NCBI GenBank assembly: GCA_015272325.1
Contig: JACYLU010000036.1
Coordinates: 62,001-126,000, forward strand
Reading direction: 5' to 3'
DNA length: 64,000 nucleotides
DNA from: Synechococcales cyanobacterium C42_A2020_086
GTDB taxonomy: Bacteria; Cyanobacteriota; Cyanobacteriia; Elainellales; Elainellaceae
The notes beneath the pieces are model-generated. The model ran no database searches. It saw only the letters and a program-made list of their open reading frames with translations, and had not been told where the DNA came from. Below, piece by piece: positions 56,438 through 64,000 of this stretch (positions are counted from its first letter, which is position 1; each line of letters begins with the position of its first letter). The position numbers and the translations under genes were made by a program.

Positions 56438-56550
56438 CAGCGGACCCACGTCAAGTAGCGTGTAGCAGATGCCATGAAGCCCTAAGCAGGTGACAGAAGC
56501 ACTGCCGGGGTGCAGTGGTCCTCGAGCGAGTGCTGGTGTTGCTTCATCGC

Positions 56551-57117
56551 CTACTGAACATCGGACTCAGGATTGTACGGTCCAACATCTGTTGTGGTAG
56601 TTGCTGCCTTAGGAATCTCGATGGGGGGATGATTGAGCGCAATCATCAGACCAGCGCTTGGAACCACGTCGTCCCCTTGGGATGAACGCGCTAGGGAAGG
56701 GACATATTCTCCTCGAGGCAGTGTTCCGGCCACAGCGCCTAGAAACAAAGCAGCCAAGGCCAACCCTCCCCAGAGCAAGCGCTTGGGACGACGATCGATA
56801 CGCGCAGAGATTTCTTGAACCACTTGCTCGACCGGTTGAGGAGAACTTGGTACGGGCAAGTTGCGAAGGCCTTGCCGCAGCAGCAAGAGCCGGGTGTAAA
56901 GCCGCTGGGTGGTAGGGTCACTAGCCAACCAGGACTCAACCTGCTTGCGCTCGGCTGCGGTGACTTCGCCATCCAAATAAGCGCTCAGTAGCTCAAACCG
57001 ATCGCGTTTGAGTAGCGCCGACAGCTCAGAGGTAGCCTCATCAGGGTAACAACGGGTTTCCTGCCCTGCTGACGCGGGAATCTCGGGATGGTTGCACTCG
57101 TCAAAATTTCTAGTCAT
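56551..57117 (-). CDS. Membrane anti-sigma factor
   Basis: The 188-residue protein has an N-terminal zinc-less anti-sigma-like segment (FELLSAYLDGEVTAAERKQV, about 41-60), one membrane helix (about 115-135, LLWGGLALAALFLGAVAGTL) and a periplasmic tail. It lies 242 nt downstream of the sigma factor gene on the same strand, the usual arrangement for an ECF sigma and the anti-sigma that holds it at the membrane. Confidence 0.85.
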   Translation of the reverse strand: MTRNFDECNHPEIPASAGQETRCYPDEATSELSALLKRDRFELLSAYLDGEVTAAERKQVESWLASDPTTQRLYTRLLLLRQGLRNLPVPSSPQPVEQVVQEISARIDRRPKRLLWGGLALAALFLGAVAGTLPRGEYVPSLARSSQGDDVVPSAGLMIALNHPPIEIPKAATTTTDVGPYNPESDVQ

Positions 57118-57359
57118 CTTAAGCGACTCTATACCAAATGAGAAATTGAGCGACTCAATAGGTTTAGCGGTGGTTTGACTGCCACAGTCTACTGTTCAAA
57201 ACTGTCCAATCGTTTAGTCAATCTGCATCCCACCGAAGGGGTTGCTTCCTCCATCCTAGGAAACTGTATCGAACTCCTGCACCCATGAACCGTTGCAACT
57301 ATAACACTTCGGTTTTTGCCTGGGTATGTCAGTTGACACCCCCTTTTTTGCTGCTGTTG

Positions 57360-58070
57360 CTACTCTTCTAAGTAGCCCTGCAACTGGAATTGCAGCCGCT
57401 GGCGGGCGCGGGCAATTCTAGATTTTACAGTTCCCAGGGAAACTCCGGTAATCTCAGCGATTTCCTCGTAGGCCATGCCTTCAATCTCGCGCAGCACAAT
57501 CGTGATCCGAAAGACTTCTGGCAGGTCTGAAATGGCGTTCCGCAACTGGTCGTAGAATTCCTGGGTGGCAAGCTGTTCGGCAGGGCCGGGATCATCTGAG
57601 GCGATTTCCCAGTCCATTTCACCATCCTCGACATTCAGGGGTGCGTCTAGTGACAGAGGGGCACTGGTGCGTTTCCGCTTCCGCAGCTCATCGTAAAACA
57701 GGTTGGTGGCAATTCGGCTGAGCCAGCCCCGAAACTTGGCCGGTTCTTGAAGACGCTTGATGTTGCGATACACTCGAATCCACACCTCTTGTGAGAGGTC
57801 AGCTCGGTCTGTCCAGTCAGGAGCCAAGTGATAGAGCACCTTTTCGACGTGAGGATGGTAGCGACGAATCAGCTCAGCAAAGAGGGTTTTCCCTGGACGC
57901 AACCCCACTTGACACTGCAAAATCAAGTCGTAGTTTGAGAGTTTGTCAACGGTCACGGCGGTTTGAGGAGAAGCAATTGCCTCCACTGCTGACCAAGAAA
58001 CGGGCAGAGATTCACTACTCATGGACAGATCTTGACTGTGAGGAATTCTGTTTCTGGATGACGCTGACAT
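57360..58070 (-). CDS. ECF-type RNA polymerase sigma factor (SigG-like)
   Basis: The 236-residue protein has region 2 (about 60-135, with FAELIRRYHPHVEKVLYHLA and DLSQEVWIRVYRNIKRLQEP) and region 4 (about 175-230, YEEIAEITGVSLGTVKSRIA), with no regions 1.2 or 3, as in extracytoplasmic-function sigma factors. Paired with an anti-sigma gene, it resembles the cyanobacterial SigG envelope-stress regulator. ATG at 58070 is used; an in-frame ATG at 58022 is possible. Confidence 0.9.
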   Translation of the reverse strand: MSASSRNRIPHSQDLSMSSESLPVSWSAVEAIASPQTAVTVDKLSNYDLILQCQVGLRPGKTLFAELIRRYHPHVEKVLYHLAPDWTDRADLSQEVWIRVYRNIKRLQEPAKFRGWLSRIATNLFYDELRKRKRTSAPLSLDAPLNVEDGEMDWEIASDDPGPAEQLATQEFYDQLRNAISDLPEVFRITIVLREIEGMAYEEIAEITGVSLGTVKSRIARARQRLQFQLQGYLEE

Positions 58071-58836
58071 GGGTAAGAAGTTCCCTCAGTGATTTGCAAC
58101 GTTTTGGAGAGCAACGTGTCTAGACTGTCAACTCTAGCGGAGTCATCGGGGCAGGACTATCTACGAAGACGCTGGTTTTGGGAATTGACTCTGTGGGTTC
58201 TCTAGTCTGCTGTACGGCACCCGGAGAATAGACAAACTTCGAGGACAGCAGCATGGCAGCTAAGCGTGCAGATACAGGTATCCAAGGGCATATAACAAGG
58301 TCAGAACAGGGATTTGGTCAATCAGTGAGGTCGTTATATCTTCAGCAACTACACTGCTTCGATCCCTAATTCCGGGTGCGCTGCTCATTTCACTTGAAAA
58401 CTCGTGAGAACTTGAAAAATGGATGAAGCCAGTTCCCCATAGTCGAAATTCCAGCAAACCACTACTCAGTTAATCATGCCTGCGACCGCAAAACTTCTAT
58501 CCTCTAGACGATGCGCCCTGCCAAAAGCCTCTAGCGCTCATCGCTATTGTGCGTTAGGACCTACTGAATGAGGCAGCTTTGAGGACGCTTTTTGCACTGC
58601 CCACAGGAGCACTAGGCAAAGGTCGAATCAAGTCCTGATAATTTGAGATTGAGCCGACAGAGCTGATCAGCAAAATCTTGAGCTTTTCCTACAATTCAAC
58701 TGACTTGCACCCAGTCTGAGCTACTAATCAGATACTGTTCAGGTCTGTCTGTGCAGACTTCCTGTGCACGCTTCTGTCAACTCTTTCACGTACTCTATTG
58801 CACTCTAATTGAACTCCATTGGAGGGAGACACCCCT
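58071..58836. other. 766-bp spacer without a supported gene
   Basis: I see no recognisable coding or RNA gene here. A 65-codon minus-strand ORF (58260-58457) lacks a ribosome site and any family pattern. ECF sigma genes often regulate themselves, so the sigma promoter should lie near 58.1 kb. Confidence 0.5.
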
Positions 58837-59133
58837 ATGCACACCCAAGACGGCGTCAATGCCCAGCTCACCTTTCATTACCTCAACGGTCATAGTGAAT
58901 CCTTTAATATCATCTCGGAGCCGCAAACCGAAGACACACAGCAGGATTTCCGCCTAGAAATGCGCCATCTGCTACAAAAAGACTGGTGGATCCTGAATCT
59001 GCCGGAGCAAACGGTGATGATCAATGTCGCTAACGTGGTGAAAGTAGAAGTGAAACCACCGATGACGCAGCTACAAGGGGAAGGCGTCTTCTCGAATGCC
59101 GAGCGAGTCACAGCGCTGAACCGAGGACGCTAG
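58837..59133 (+). CDS. Small conserved cyanobacterial protein
   Basis: The 98-residue protein has a single small domain: VNAQLTFHYLNGHSESFNII, then LEMRHLLQKDWWILNLPEQT and VMINVANVVKVEVKPP. It resembles a cyanobacterial protein family of unknown function. The ATG at 58837 has GGAGGGAG 8 nt upstream. It is 65 nt upstream of the DUF362 gene on the same strand. Confidence 0.75.
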   Translation: MHTQDGVNAQLTFHYLNGHSESFNIISEPQTEDTQQDFRLEMRHLLQKDWWILNLPEQTVMINVANVVKVEVKPPMTQLQGEGVFSNAERVTALNRGR

Positions 59134-59198
59134 ACGGCTAGCAAGCCTTCTGGAAGTCCGGTAGGCTAGGTGTAGGCAATTCAACCCGAGGATAAGGT

Positions 59199-60161
59199 AT
59201 GGTCGCGACGGTGAGTTTAATGCGGGTCCAGTCCTATGAGCAGCCTGCTCTGAGTGCGGCGTTGCTCCAGGTCTTGGAGCCGTTGGGCGGGATGCAGGCG
59301 TTTGTCAAACCGGGCGATCGCGTGTTGCTGAAACCCAATCTGCTAACTGGAGCGCGGCCCGGCAAAGAGTGCACCACTCGTCCTGAACTCGTCTACGCGG
59401 TAGCCCAACTAGTCCTTGCAGCGGGCGGCAAACCGTTTTTGGGCGATAGTCCGGCTTTTGGCAGTGCTCGCGGAGTGGCCCTCGCTAATGGCTATGAACC
59501 GATTGTGAATGAGCTGCAATTGCCCATTATTGACTTTCAGGGCAGACGCTACCAGACGGTAAATCAGGAGTTGAATCATCTGCTGCTCTCGAAGGAAGCC
59601 ATGGATGCCGATGTGGTGATTAATCTGCCGAAAGTCAAATCGCACGTGCAGCTAACGCTGACGTTAGGTGTCAAGAATCTGTTTGGCTGCGTGCCCGGCA
59701 AAATGAAGGCGTGGTGGCACATGGAAGCCGGGAAAGACCCGGTGCGATTTGGCACTATGCTTGTAGAGACGGCTCGAACGATTGCCCCAAACCTGACGAT
59801 CCTGGACGGTATCATTGGGCATGAAGGCAACGGTCCCAGCGGCGGTGAACCTCGTCCTTTGGGGGTGCTGGGCGCCTCTGCAAATGTGTTTGCGCTAGAT
59901 CGAGCCATGGTGGAGATCCTCAACGTGGATCCAGCCAAGGTGCCGACGGTTGCAGCTTCTCAGCGATTGGGCATCTGTCCTGATCTTACTACGATCCAGT
60001 TTCCGCTGCTGTCCCCTGCGGATCTACAAATCGATGACTGGGGGCTGCCGGAGCGGTTGGTCCCTATCGATTTTGGGCTGCCGCGAGTGTTGAAGTCTAC
60101 CTTCCGGCATCTCTATATTCGATTTATCCAGGAACCAATGAGTGCCTACAGTGGTCGCTAG
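59199..60161 (+). CDS. DUF362 domain protein
   Basis: The 320-residue protein has the DUF362 pattern: VLLKPNLLTGARPGKECTTR, NLPKVKSHVQLTLTLGVKNL and ILDGIIGHEGNGPSGGEPRP. The 4Fe-4S cysteine clusters that some relatives carry at the C-terminus are absent. No reaction is assigned to this form. The stop lies at the joint of a 10-bp tandem pair. Confidence 0.85.
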   Translation: MVATVSLMRVQSYEQPALSAALLQVLEPLGGMQAFVKPGDRVLLKPNLLTGARPGKECTTRPELVYAVAQLVLAAGGKPFLGDSPAFGSARGVALANGYEPIVNELQLPIIDFQGRRYQTVNQELNHLLLSKEAMDADVVINLPKVKSHVQLTLTLGVKNLFGCVPGKMKAWWHMEAGKDPVRFGTMLVETARTIAPNLTILDGIIGHEGNGPSGGEPRPLGVLGASANVFALDRAMVEILNVDPAKVPTVAASQRLGICPDLTTIQFPLLSPADLQIDDWGLPERLVPIDFGLPRVLKSTFRHLYIRFIQEPMSAYSGR

Positions 60162-60187
60162 TGGTCAATTAAAGGCGATTAAAGGGT
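60150..60187. repeat. Two successive 10-bp tandem pairs at a stop codon
   Basis: AGTGGTCGCT/AGTGGTCAAT joins at the TAG (60159-60161) of the DUF362 gene. ATTAAAGGCG/ATTAAAGGGT follows at 60168-60187. Confidence 0.75.
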
Positions 60188-60260
60188 TGTTCCTGGACAT
60201 TCATACTCCAAGACCGCCCAACCCTTTGTCCATCTTTGTCTAGATGAACTCAAGCCAAGT

Positions 60261-61013
60261 CTACAGTTCGCTCTCCGTCGGCAGAGGAGCTAGGGAGCGG
60301 CTGATACGCTCGGATAAGGCTGCTTCTGGCAATGGTTCTAGAGAGCGTGGCTCGTAGCTGTTAGCTGAAGCAATCGTCATACTGCTAGGGCTAACAATGC
60401 CACCCGACACAACGATCTTGAAGGCGTCTTCAATCGATAGGGACAAGTTGATCACCTCTCGCTCGGGAACAATTGCGTACCAGCCAGTTGTGGGATTAGG
60501 AGTGGTGGGAATAAACAGACTCAACATGGACTCAGGCAGCTGGGCTTGCAGTTGGGGGTTGAGAACACTGGTAACAAAGGCAATAGCCCACACACCTCGA
60601 CGGGGGTACTCCACCAAAACCACGCGGCGGAACTTGCCGTTTGTATCTCGCAGTAGGGTTTCTAGAAGCTGCTTCAGCGTTTTGTAGACAGACCCCGCTA
60701 GCGGAATCGCCTGCAACAGCTGCTCACCGACATCGAGGAGCCATCGTCCGGCAATATTGCGCGCCATCAAGCCGATCAACAAAATGCTCAGCAGGGGCAC
60801 TGCCAGGCCCACCGTCAAATTGAGCAAATTGAGCAGAAGCGGATGCAGGTTATCGAAAGGATTCAGCTGCTTGGGAACTCGGGTCAAGACATTGATCACC
60901 CAGGACGCCACAGTGATAGACAGCCAGATGGTAGTCGCCAGGGGAATCACAACCAGCAATCCGGCAATTAGATCGTTCTTCAGATCTTGCTTTAAGCGCT
61001 GTAGTACAGACAA
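60261..61013 (-). CDS. DUF502 membrane protein
   Basis: The 250-residue protein has LKNDLIAGLLVVIPLATTIW (11-30), a second hydrophobic region (about 55-85) and a soluble domain with VVLVEYPRRGVWAIAFVT and LFIPTTPNPTTGW, all DUF502 hallmarks. The function is unknown; plant relatives are membrane or vesicle proteins. The start is TTG at 61013, supported by AGGAG 6 nt upstream. Confidence 0.88.
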   Translation of the reverse strand: MSVLQRLKQDLKNDLIAGLLVVIPLATTIWLSITVASWVINVLTRVPKQLNPFDNLHPLLLNLLNLTVGLAVPLLSILLIGLMARNIAGRWLLDVGEQLLQAIPLAGSVYKTLKQLLETLLRDTNGKFRRVVLVEYPRRGVWAIAFVTSVLNPQLQAQLPESMLSLFIPTTPNPTTGWYAIVPEREVINLSLSIEDAFKIVVSGGIVSPSSMTIASANSYEPRSLEPLPEAALSERISRSLAPLPTESEL

Positions 61014-61476
61014 AATTCTCTCCTTATCCCTGTCCGAGGAGCGACATCTATGGTTGAAGCTTTCTATCCCCTATTTAGCTACCTGTTGGGTTGCCCTCGC
61101 GCCTTACCGCCAGTCAGCAGAGACAGAAATCAGAGGTGACCCAGCTGGGGGATGATCGACAAGGCGATGATTTCAATTGAAACCAACGCAAACAACGCTA
61201 TAAGACGGTTATTAATACTTGTAAAACTTATGAAGAATTGTTTCAAGTGTAGGCGATACCGTTTCTAGATGAACTGGCGTTAGCCCTCCCGACTCGAAGG
61301 CTGACACCTAGTGAAGCAGCCTAGATAGACCAAATCTGCTGCTAATCGCGGTTCTAACCCTTGGTTTTTAAGAAGGTTAAACCTTAGTATCCTACGTTAC
61401 GCTTTTTTTTGAAGATAACGAATTGTTAAGAAACTGCTTCGATCGGCTCTTGCGTCCCCTAATCCTCCGCTGCACC
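61014..61476. other. 463-bp spacer without a supported gene
   Basis: No gene is seen. A weak dyad (TAACCCTT/AAGGTTA, about 61353-61378) may form a hairpin. This spacer lies between two minus-strand genes. Confidence 0.45.
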
Positions 61477-62331
61477 TTATTCCACTAGCGCTGAGGGTTG
61501 CGCATCTACCGTTGCTATGGGCATGTGCTTCTGTTCCCACACCTTGAGCAAAATCAAATACTCGTAAAATGCCTGCAGCGTACACCAGGCCAAGCCTGCC
61601 TGCCCATCCCAGCAGCCTCCTAGCAAGAGATACATGTAGAGAAAGCGGATCAACGGTCGTAACGGCAGACGCAATGACAGGTCCTTCAATGCTCGTCGCC
61701 GCTGCACTTCAGTGCTGCCAAAGAACAAATCGCGCCAATTGATCGTGCCGGTTTCTAACTGGCGAATCGTCTCAATGGCTTCGTCCGTTGAGTAGCGATT
61801 GTGTTTCTCGATCCAGCGGCTCAACCCCTTGCTGCAGGTGAAGTGAGGATAGGTTTCTCGCAAAAAGCCGGCTTCTCCCTGGCACACTTCCCGCTCGGTG
61901 TGACCATAGTCAGTAAACCAAACCTTACCGTGGCGCAATAGGCGCAACTGATAGCGAGGATATTGGGTGCAATGGCGAATCCAGCGCCCCATGAATATTA
62001 CCTGCTCCGCCACGTAATATCCCGCGTACTGGTCTGACTGAATTGCATCCAGGCATTCTTGAAACAAAGCCGCTGTCATGCGCTCGTCGGCTTCTAGAAT
62101 GTAGACCCAGTCGTATTTAGGGGGCACTGATTCTAGCATCCAGGTGCGCTGCTGTCCGTGGCTGACAAACGGATGCTGTACAACTCGCACCGGATAACGG
62201 CGGGCAATCTCCACTGTCCGATCACGGCTGCAAGAATCAACCACAATAATGTCGTCCGAGAGCATGGCTGATTCAATGCATGCTGCAATGTCCAGTTCTT
62301 CGTTGTAGGTGAGGATATAAATCGAAATCAT
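61477..62331 (-). CDS. Family 2 glycosyltransferase (WaaE/KdtX-like)
   Basis: The 284-residue protein has a GT-A fold: SIYILTYNEELDIAACIES at the N-terminus, DDIIVVDSCSRDRTVEIA, and WVYILEADERMT, where the DxD-like acidic motif binds the nucleotide sugar. C-terminal hydrophobic stretches suggest membrane association. It resembles enzymes that add sugars to lipopolysaccharide or polysaccharide cores. ATG at 62331 is used, not the ORF start at 62394, as family members begin at ISIYILTYNEE. It follows the HpsJ-like gene by 144 nt. Confidence 0.88.
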   Translation of the reverse strand: MISIYILTYNEELDIAACIESAMLSDDIIVVDSCSRDRTVEIARRYPVRVVQHPFVSHGQQRTWMLESVPPKYDWVYILEADERMTAALFQECLDAIQSDQYAGYYVAEQVIFMGRWIRHCTQYPRYQLRLLRHGKVWFTDYGHTEREVCQGEAGFLRETYPHFTCSKGLSRWIEKHNRYSTDEAIETIRQLETGTINWRDLFFGSTEVQRRRALKDLSLRLPLRPLIRFLYMYLLLGGCWDGQAGLAWCTLQAFYEYLILLKVWEQKHMPIATVDAQPSALVE

Positions 62332-62475
62332 GGCGGGCGCAATCAACAAAATCACAAAAGCAAGCAGTTGAGCTACTGCGTATTGGCACCCCAACCCAAA
62401 CCGGATCGTCGCAGGAATTAGCTAGGACGAAGCGGCTCTAACTGGAAGGCGGGAAGCAAGCGGGCGGGGTCCAGT

Positions 62476-63261
62476 CTACGCCTGACGCAGGTTGCGTAGC
62501 CCTAGCCAGCCCATGGTGATAAACCCGATTGCCAGCAGCAAGCTGCCAATGCCAACCCGCAGCCCCGATTTCAAAGCTTCTGCTTTGGTCGAGTTTTCAA
62601 TCTCCTGCTTACGGACTGCAATTTCGGTCTGAGCCTGGGTTTGCAGCTCTTGTTCCCGTTGCTGCAGGAACGGCTCGATTGTGTTGGGATCGGATTTGAA
62701 GCGCCGCACCAAGGCTGCTTGCTCTGCCGTGAGTTGCCCGCTGTCCTGCAATTGACTGATCTGCTCGTCGCTGGCGCTAACGAGCTGATTGATCTGCTGC
62801 CGCTGGGAAGCAATTTCGCCCTGCAGGCGAGTGCTGAGTTCGGTTTCGGCATTGGCGACCTGTTGGCTGACCTGCTCCATCGCATTCTGATGCTCTAGCC
62901 GCACATTGTTCAGATGCAGCGGAAAGACCAGAACATAGGCTAATCCCAGCAGGCTGGCTAACAAACACGCCCAAAAGCGAGGGTCTTGCACCATCTGTTT
63001 GCGCTCAATGGCTATTCCGGCATTGCTATCTACCCAAAAGCCAGTTAGGAAGAGCGCTAGCCCCACTAAAGGCACGACTCCCCGATCCACCAAGGCGGTC
63101 ACTGCATCGATCTGCCACTGCCGTTCTAGCGGCTGATAGGGAAACGATAGAATCACGATATCGAGCAGTGCTGCCAGCGTAATCACAACACCCGCCGTCT
63201 TCAGAATGCGGGAGACCAGAGGAGAGAGCGGGCGGCTACCGGGTGATTTTTTGGGGTTCAT
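62476..63261 (-). CDS. hpsJ: HpsJ-like membrane protein (hormogonium polysaccharide family)
   Basis: The 261-residue protein has four membrane helices in two pairs (about 20-38 and 60-78, then 95-113 and 235-255) and a long periplasmic coiled coil between the last two, rich in Gln and Glu. SRILKTAGVVITLAALLDIV and QWQIDAVTALVDRGVVPLVG are hallmarks of HpsJ as I know it, a protein of polysaccharide secretion in Nostoc hormogonia. The match is by pattern, not by a search. ATG at 63261 is used. Confidence 0.72.
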   Translation of the reverse strand: MNPKKSPGSRPLSPLVSRILKTAGVVITLAALLDIVILSFPYQPLERQWQIDAVTALVDRGVVPLVGLALFLTGFWVDSNAGIAIERKQMVQDPRFWACLLASLLGLAYVLVFPLHLNNVRLEHQNAMEQVSQQVANAETELSTRLQGEIASQRQQINQLVSASDEQISQLQDSGQLTAEQAALVRRFKSDPNTIEPFLQQREQELQTQAQTEIAVRKQEIENSTKAEALKSGLRVGIGSLLLAIGFITMGWLGLRNLRQA

Positions 63262-63647
63262 GGTCAAGCTTGGTTGAGGTCAACAGAATTGGGGAGAAAA
63301 ACAGGGACGAGTACAGAGGTCTGTCGCAGCAGGAACGCTGTAGAAGTAAGGAAATGGTTGAATTACATCTGCCGCATTAAATTTTTTGTTGGATCTTTTT
63401 GGATCTTTAATGGTTGATCGAGCAGTCAGAATCTCTGACTAGGATAATCACAATTGGCTCCATGGTCTCAATTCTGAATGGTCGAGAAAAGAGCTAAGCC
63501 GGTTAGCGTTCGAGCCGCTTCAAAGTATAGAATTCCCCAGGATAGGTAATTATGCAACAGGGCTTCCTCTGCTGTGGCGGGGTCACTGGCAGCAAGTCCG
63601 AGGGAAGGGGTTTAGAGTAGGCTTGGGCAGATCCAATCCAATGCCGT

Positions 63648-63675
63648 TCACTTTACAGGTGTCACTTTACAGGAG
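63648..63675. repeat. 14-bp tandem duplication
   Basis: TCACTTTACAGGTG is followed directly by TCACTTTACAGGAG, one mismatch. Confidence 0.9.
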
Positions 63676-63705
63676 AACGGTACAGTCTTGCTTGCTGGCT
63701 AAAAT

Positions 63706-63736
63706 CTGATGGCAGCTGATGGCAACTTGATGGCAA
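63706..63736. repeat. 10-11-bp tandem repeat, three copies
   Basis: CTGATGGCAG, CTGATGGCAA and CTTGATGGCAA are contiguous, in the leader of pgl. Confidence 0.8.
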
Positions 63737-63753
63737 CAATTCGGTGGCAAATT

Positions 63754-64000
63754 ATGAAACAGGTCGAAATTCTGGCAGATAAGACCGCTCTGATCCAGCA
63801 AGCCTTGGAGCTGGTTCTGGAAAAACTGCATGCTGCCATTACAGCACGAGGAATAGCAACTCTCGCTCTCTCGGGTGGCAGCACGCCTAAGCCCCTCTAT
63901 GAAGCACTAGCGCAACAGGATTTACCCTGGGACAAACTCCATATTTTTTGGGGCGATGAGCGGTATGTGCCTCCTACCCACCCCGACAGCAATGAAGGAA
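63754..64000 (+). CDS. pgl: 6-phosphogluconolactonase (C-terminus outside window)
   Basis: Pgl hydrolyses 6-phosphogluconolactone in the oxidative pentose phosphate pathway. The 82 visible residues include TLALSGGSTPKPLYEAL (about 40-56) and HIFWGDERYVPPTHPDSN, both family signatures. The ATG at 63754 has no good Shine-Dalgarno. The gene runs off the right edge. Confidence 0.93.
   Translation, partial: MKQVEILADKTALIQQALELVLEKLHAAITARGIATLALSGGSTPKPLYEALAQQDLPWDKLHIFWGDERYVPPTHPDSNEG

Larger units (their letters stand above)
63262..63753. other. Divergent spacer between HpsJ-like and pgl
   Basis: No gene is seen in 492 bases. The right part holds the tandem duplications at 63648-63675 and 63706-63736. 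The pgl promoter is not clear. Confidence 0.5.

Noticed and set aside
58260-58457. 65-codon minus-strand ORF in the long spacer
   Set aside because: No Shine-Dalgarno and no family resemblance; chance ORF in a 766-bp spacer.
1-64000. CRISPR array or mobile element
   Set aside because: The short direct repeats have no spacers and differ from one another. No transposase, integrase or phage gene was recognised.

Overview
The window comes from a cyanobacterium. The evidence is gene content: a CpcS/CpeS-type phycobilin lyase, ndhH of the NDH-1 complex, a cyAbrB regulator, a fused thioredoxin reductase-thioredoxin (NTRC), an HpsJ-like protein, and several families found mainly in cyanobacteria (DUF751, DUF3082, orthocaspase-like). 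HIP1 octamers (GCGATCGC) occur at least five times (5324, 11586, 25006, 45306, 59314). Gene density is ordinary. I see no prophage, intact insertion sequence, rRNA operon or CRISPR array. The genus cannot be read from the sequence.

Layout: 1-1.7 kb holds the N-terminal part of a PAS/GAF sensor. 2-8.3 kb holds a transketolase-like enzyme, DUF751-rbfA, a family-3 glycosidase, a Moco oxidoreductase and rpmF. 8.5-15 kb holds an inactive-looking orthocaspase, mnmE, a TPR protein and ndhH. 15-22 kb holds the bilin lyase, an SRPBCC protein, an orphan ABC ATPase, a GT39-like membrane glycosyltransferase, DUF202, a GNAT-like protein and an epimerase. 22-32 kb holds cyAbrB, ispD, a sulfotransferase, a SIMPL protein, rsmA, ispE, an EVE protein, a CNNM-type membrane protein and a CAU-anticodon tRNA; two decayed genes flank ispD. 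32-39 kb holds an FHA protein, a cupin/dehydrogenase pair broken by a perfect 253-bp tandem duplication, an SPFH gene overlapping a 59-codon ribbon-helix-helix gene, and gyrA. 39-48 kb holds a 1,467-residue acidic disordered membrane protein, a 6S RNA candidate, NTRC and a ClC channel. 48-64 kb holds rpsB-tsf, an aldo/keto reductase, leuS, an ECF-type sigma/anti-sigma pair, DUF362, DUF502, GT2-hpsJ and the start of pgl.

Themes: the genes serve translation (rbfA, rpmF, mnmE, rsmA, rpsB, tsf, leuS, tRNA), the MEP isoprenoid pathway (ispD, ispE), photosynthetic electron flow and redox (ndhH, NTRC), cell surface polysaccharide (GT39-like, epimerase, GT2-hpsJ) and regulation (sigma/anti-sigma, cyAbrB, 6S RNA).

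The most unusual signal is not a gene. The spacers are full of short head-to-tail duplications of 9-17 bp, mostly 12-13 bp, each with its own unique sequence, and at least six lie across a stop codon. I list about thirty. The few clear ones inside genes have unit lengths divisible by three. The 253-bp duplication at 33.3-33.8 kb may be a large event of the same kind. This points to a recurrent mutational process, not a dispersed repeat family.
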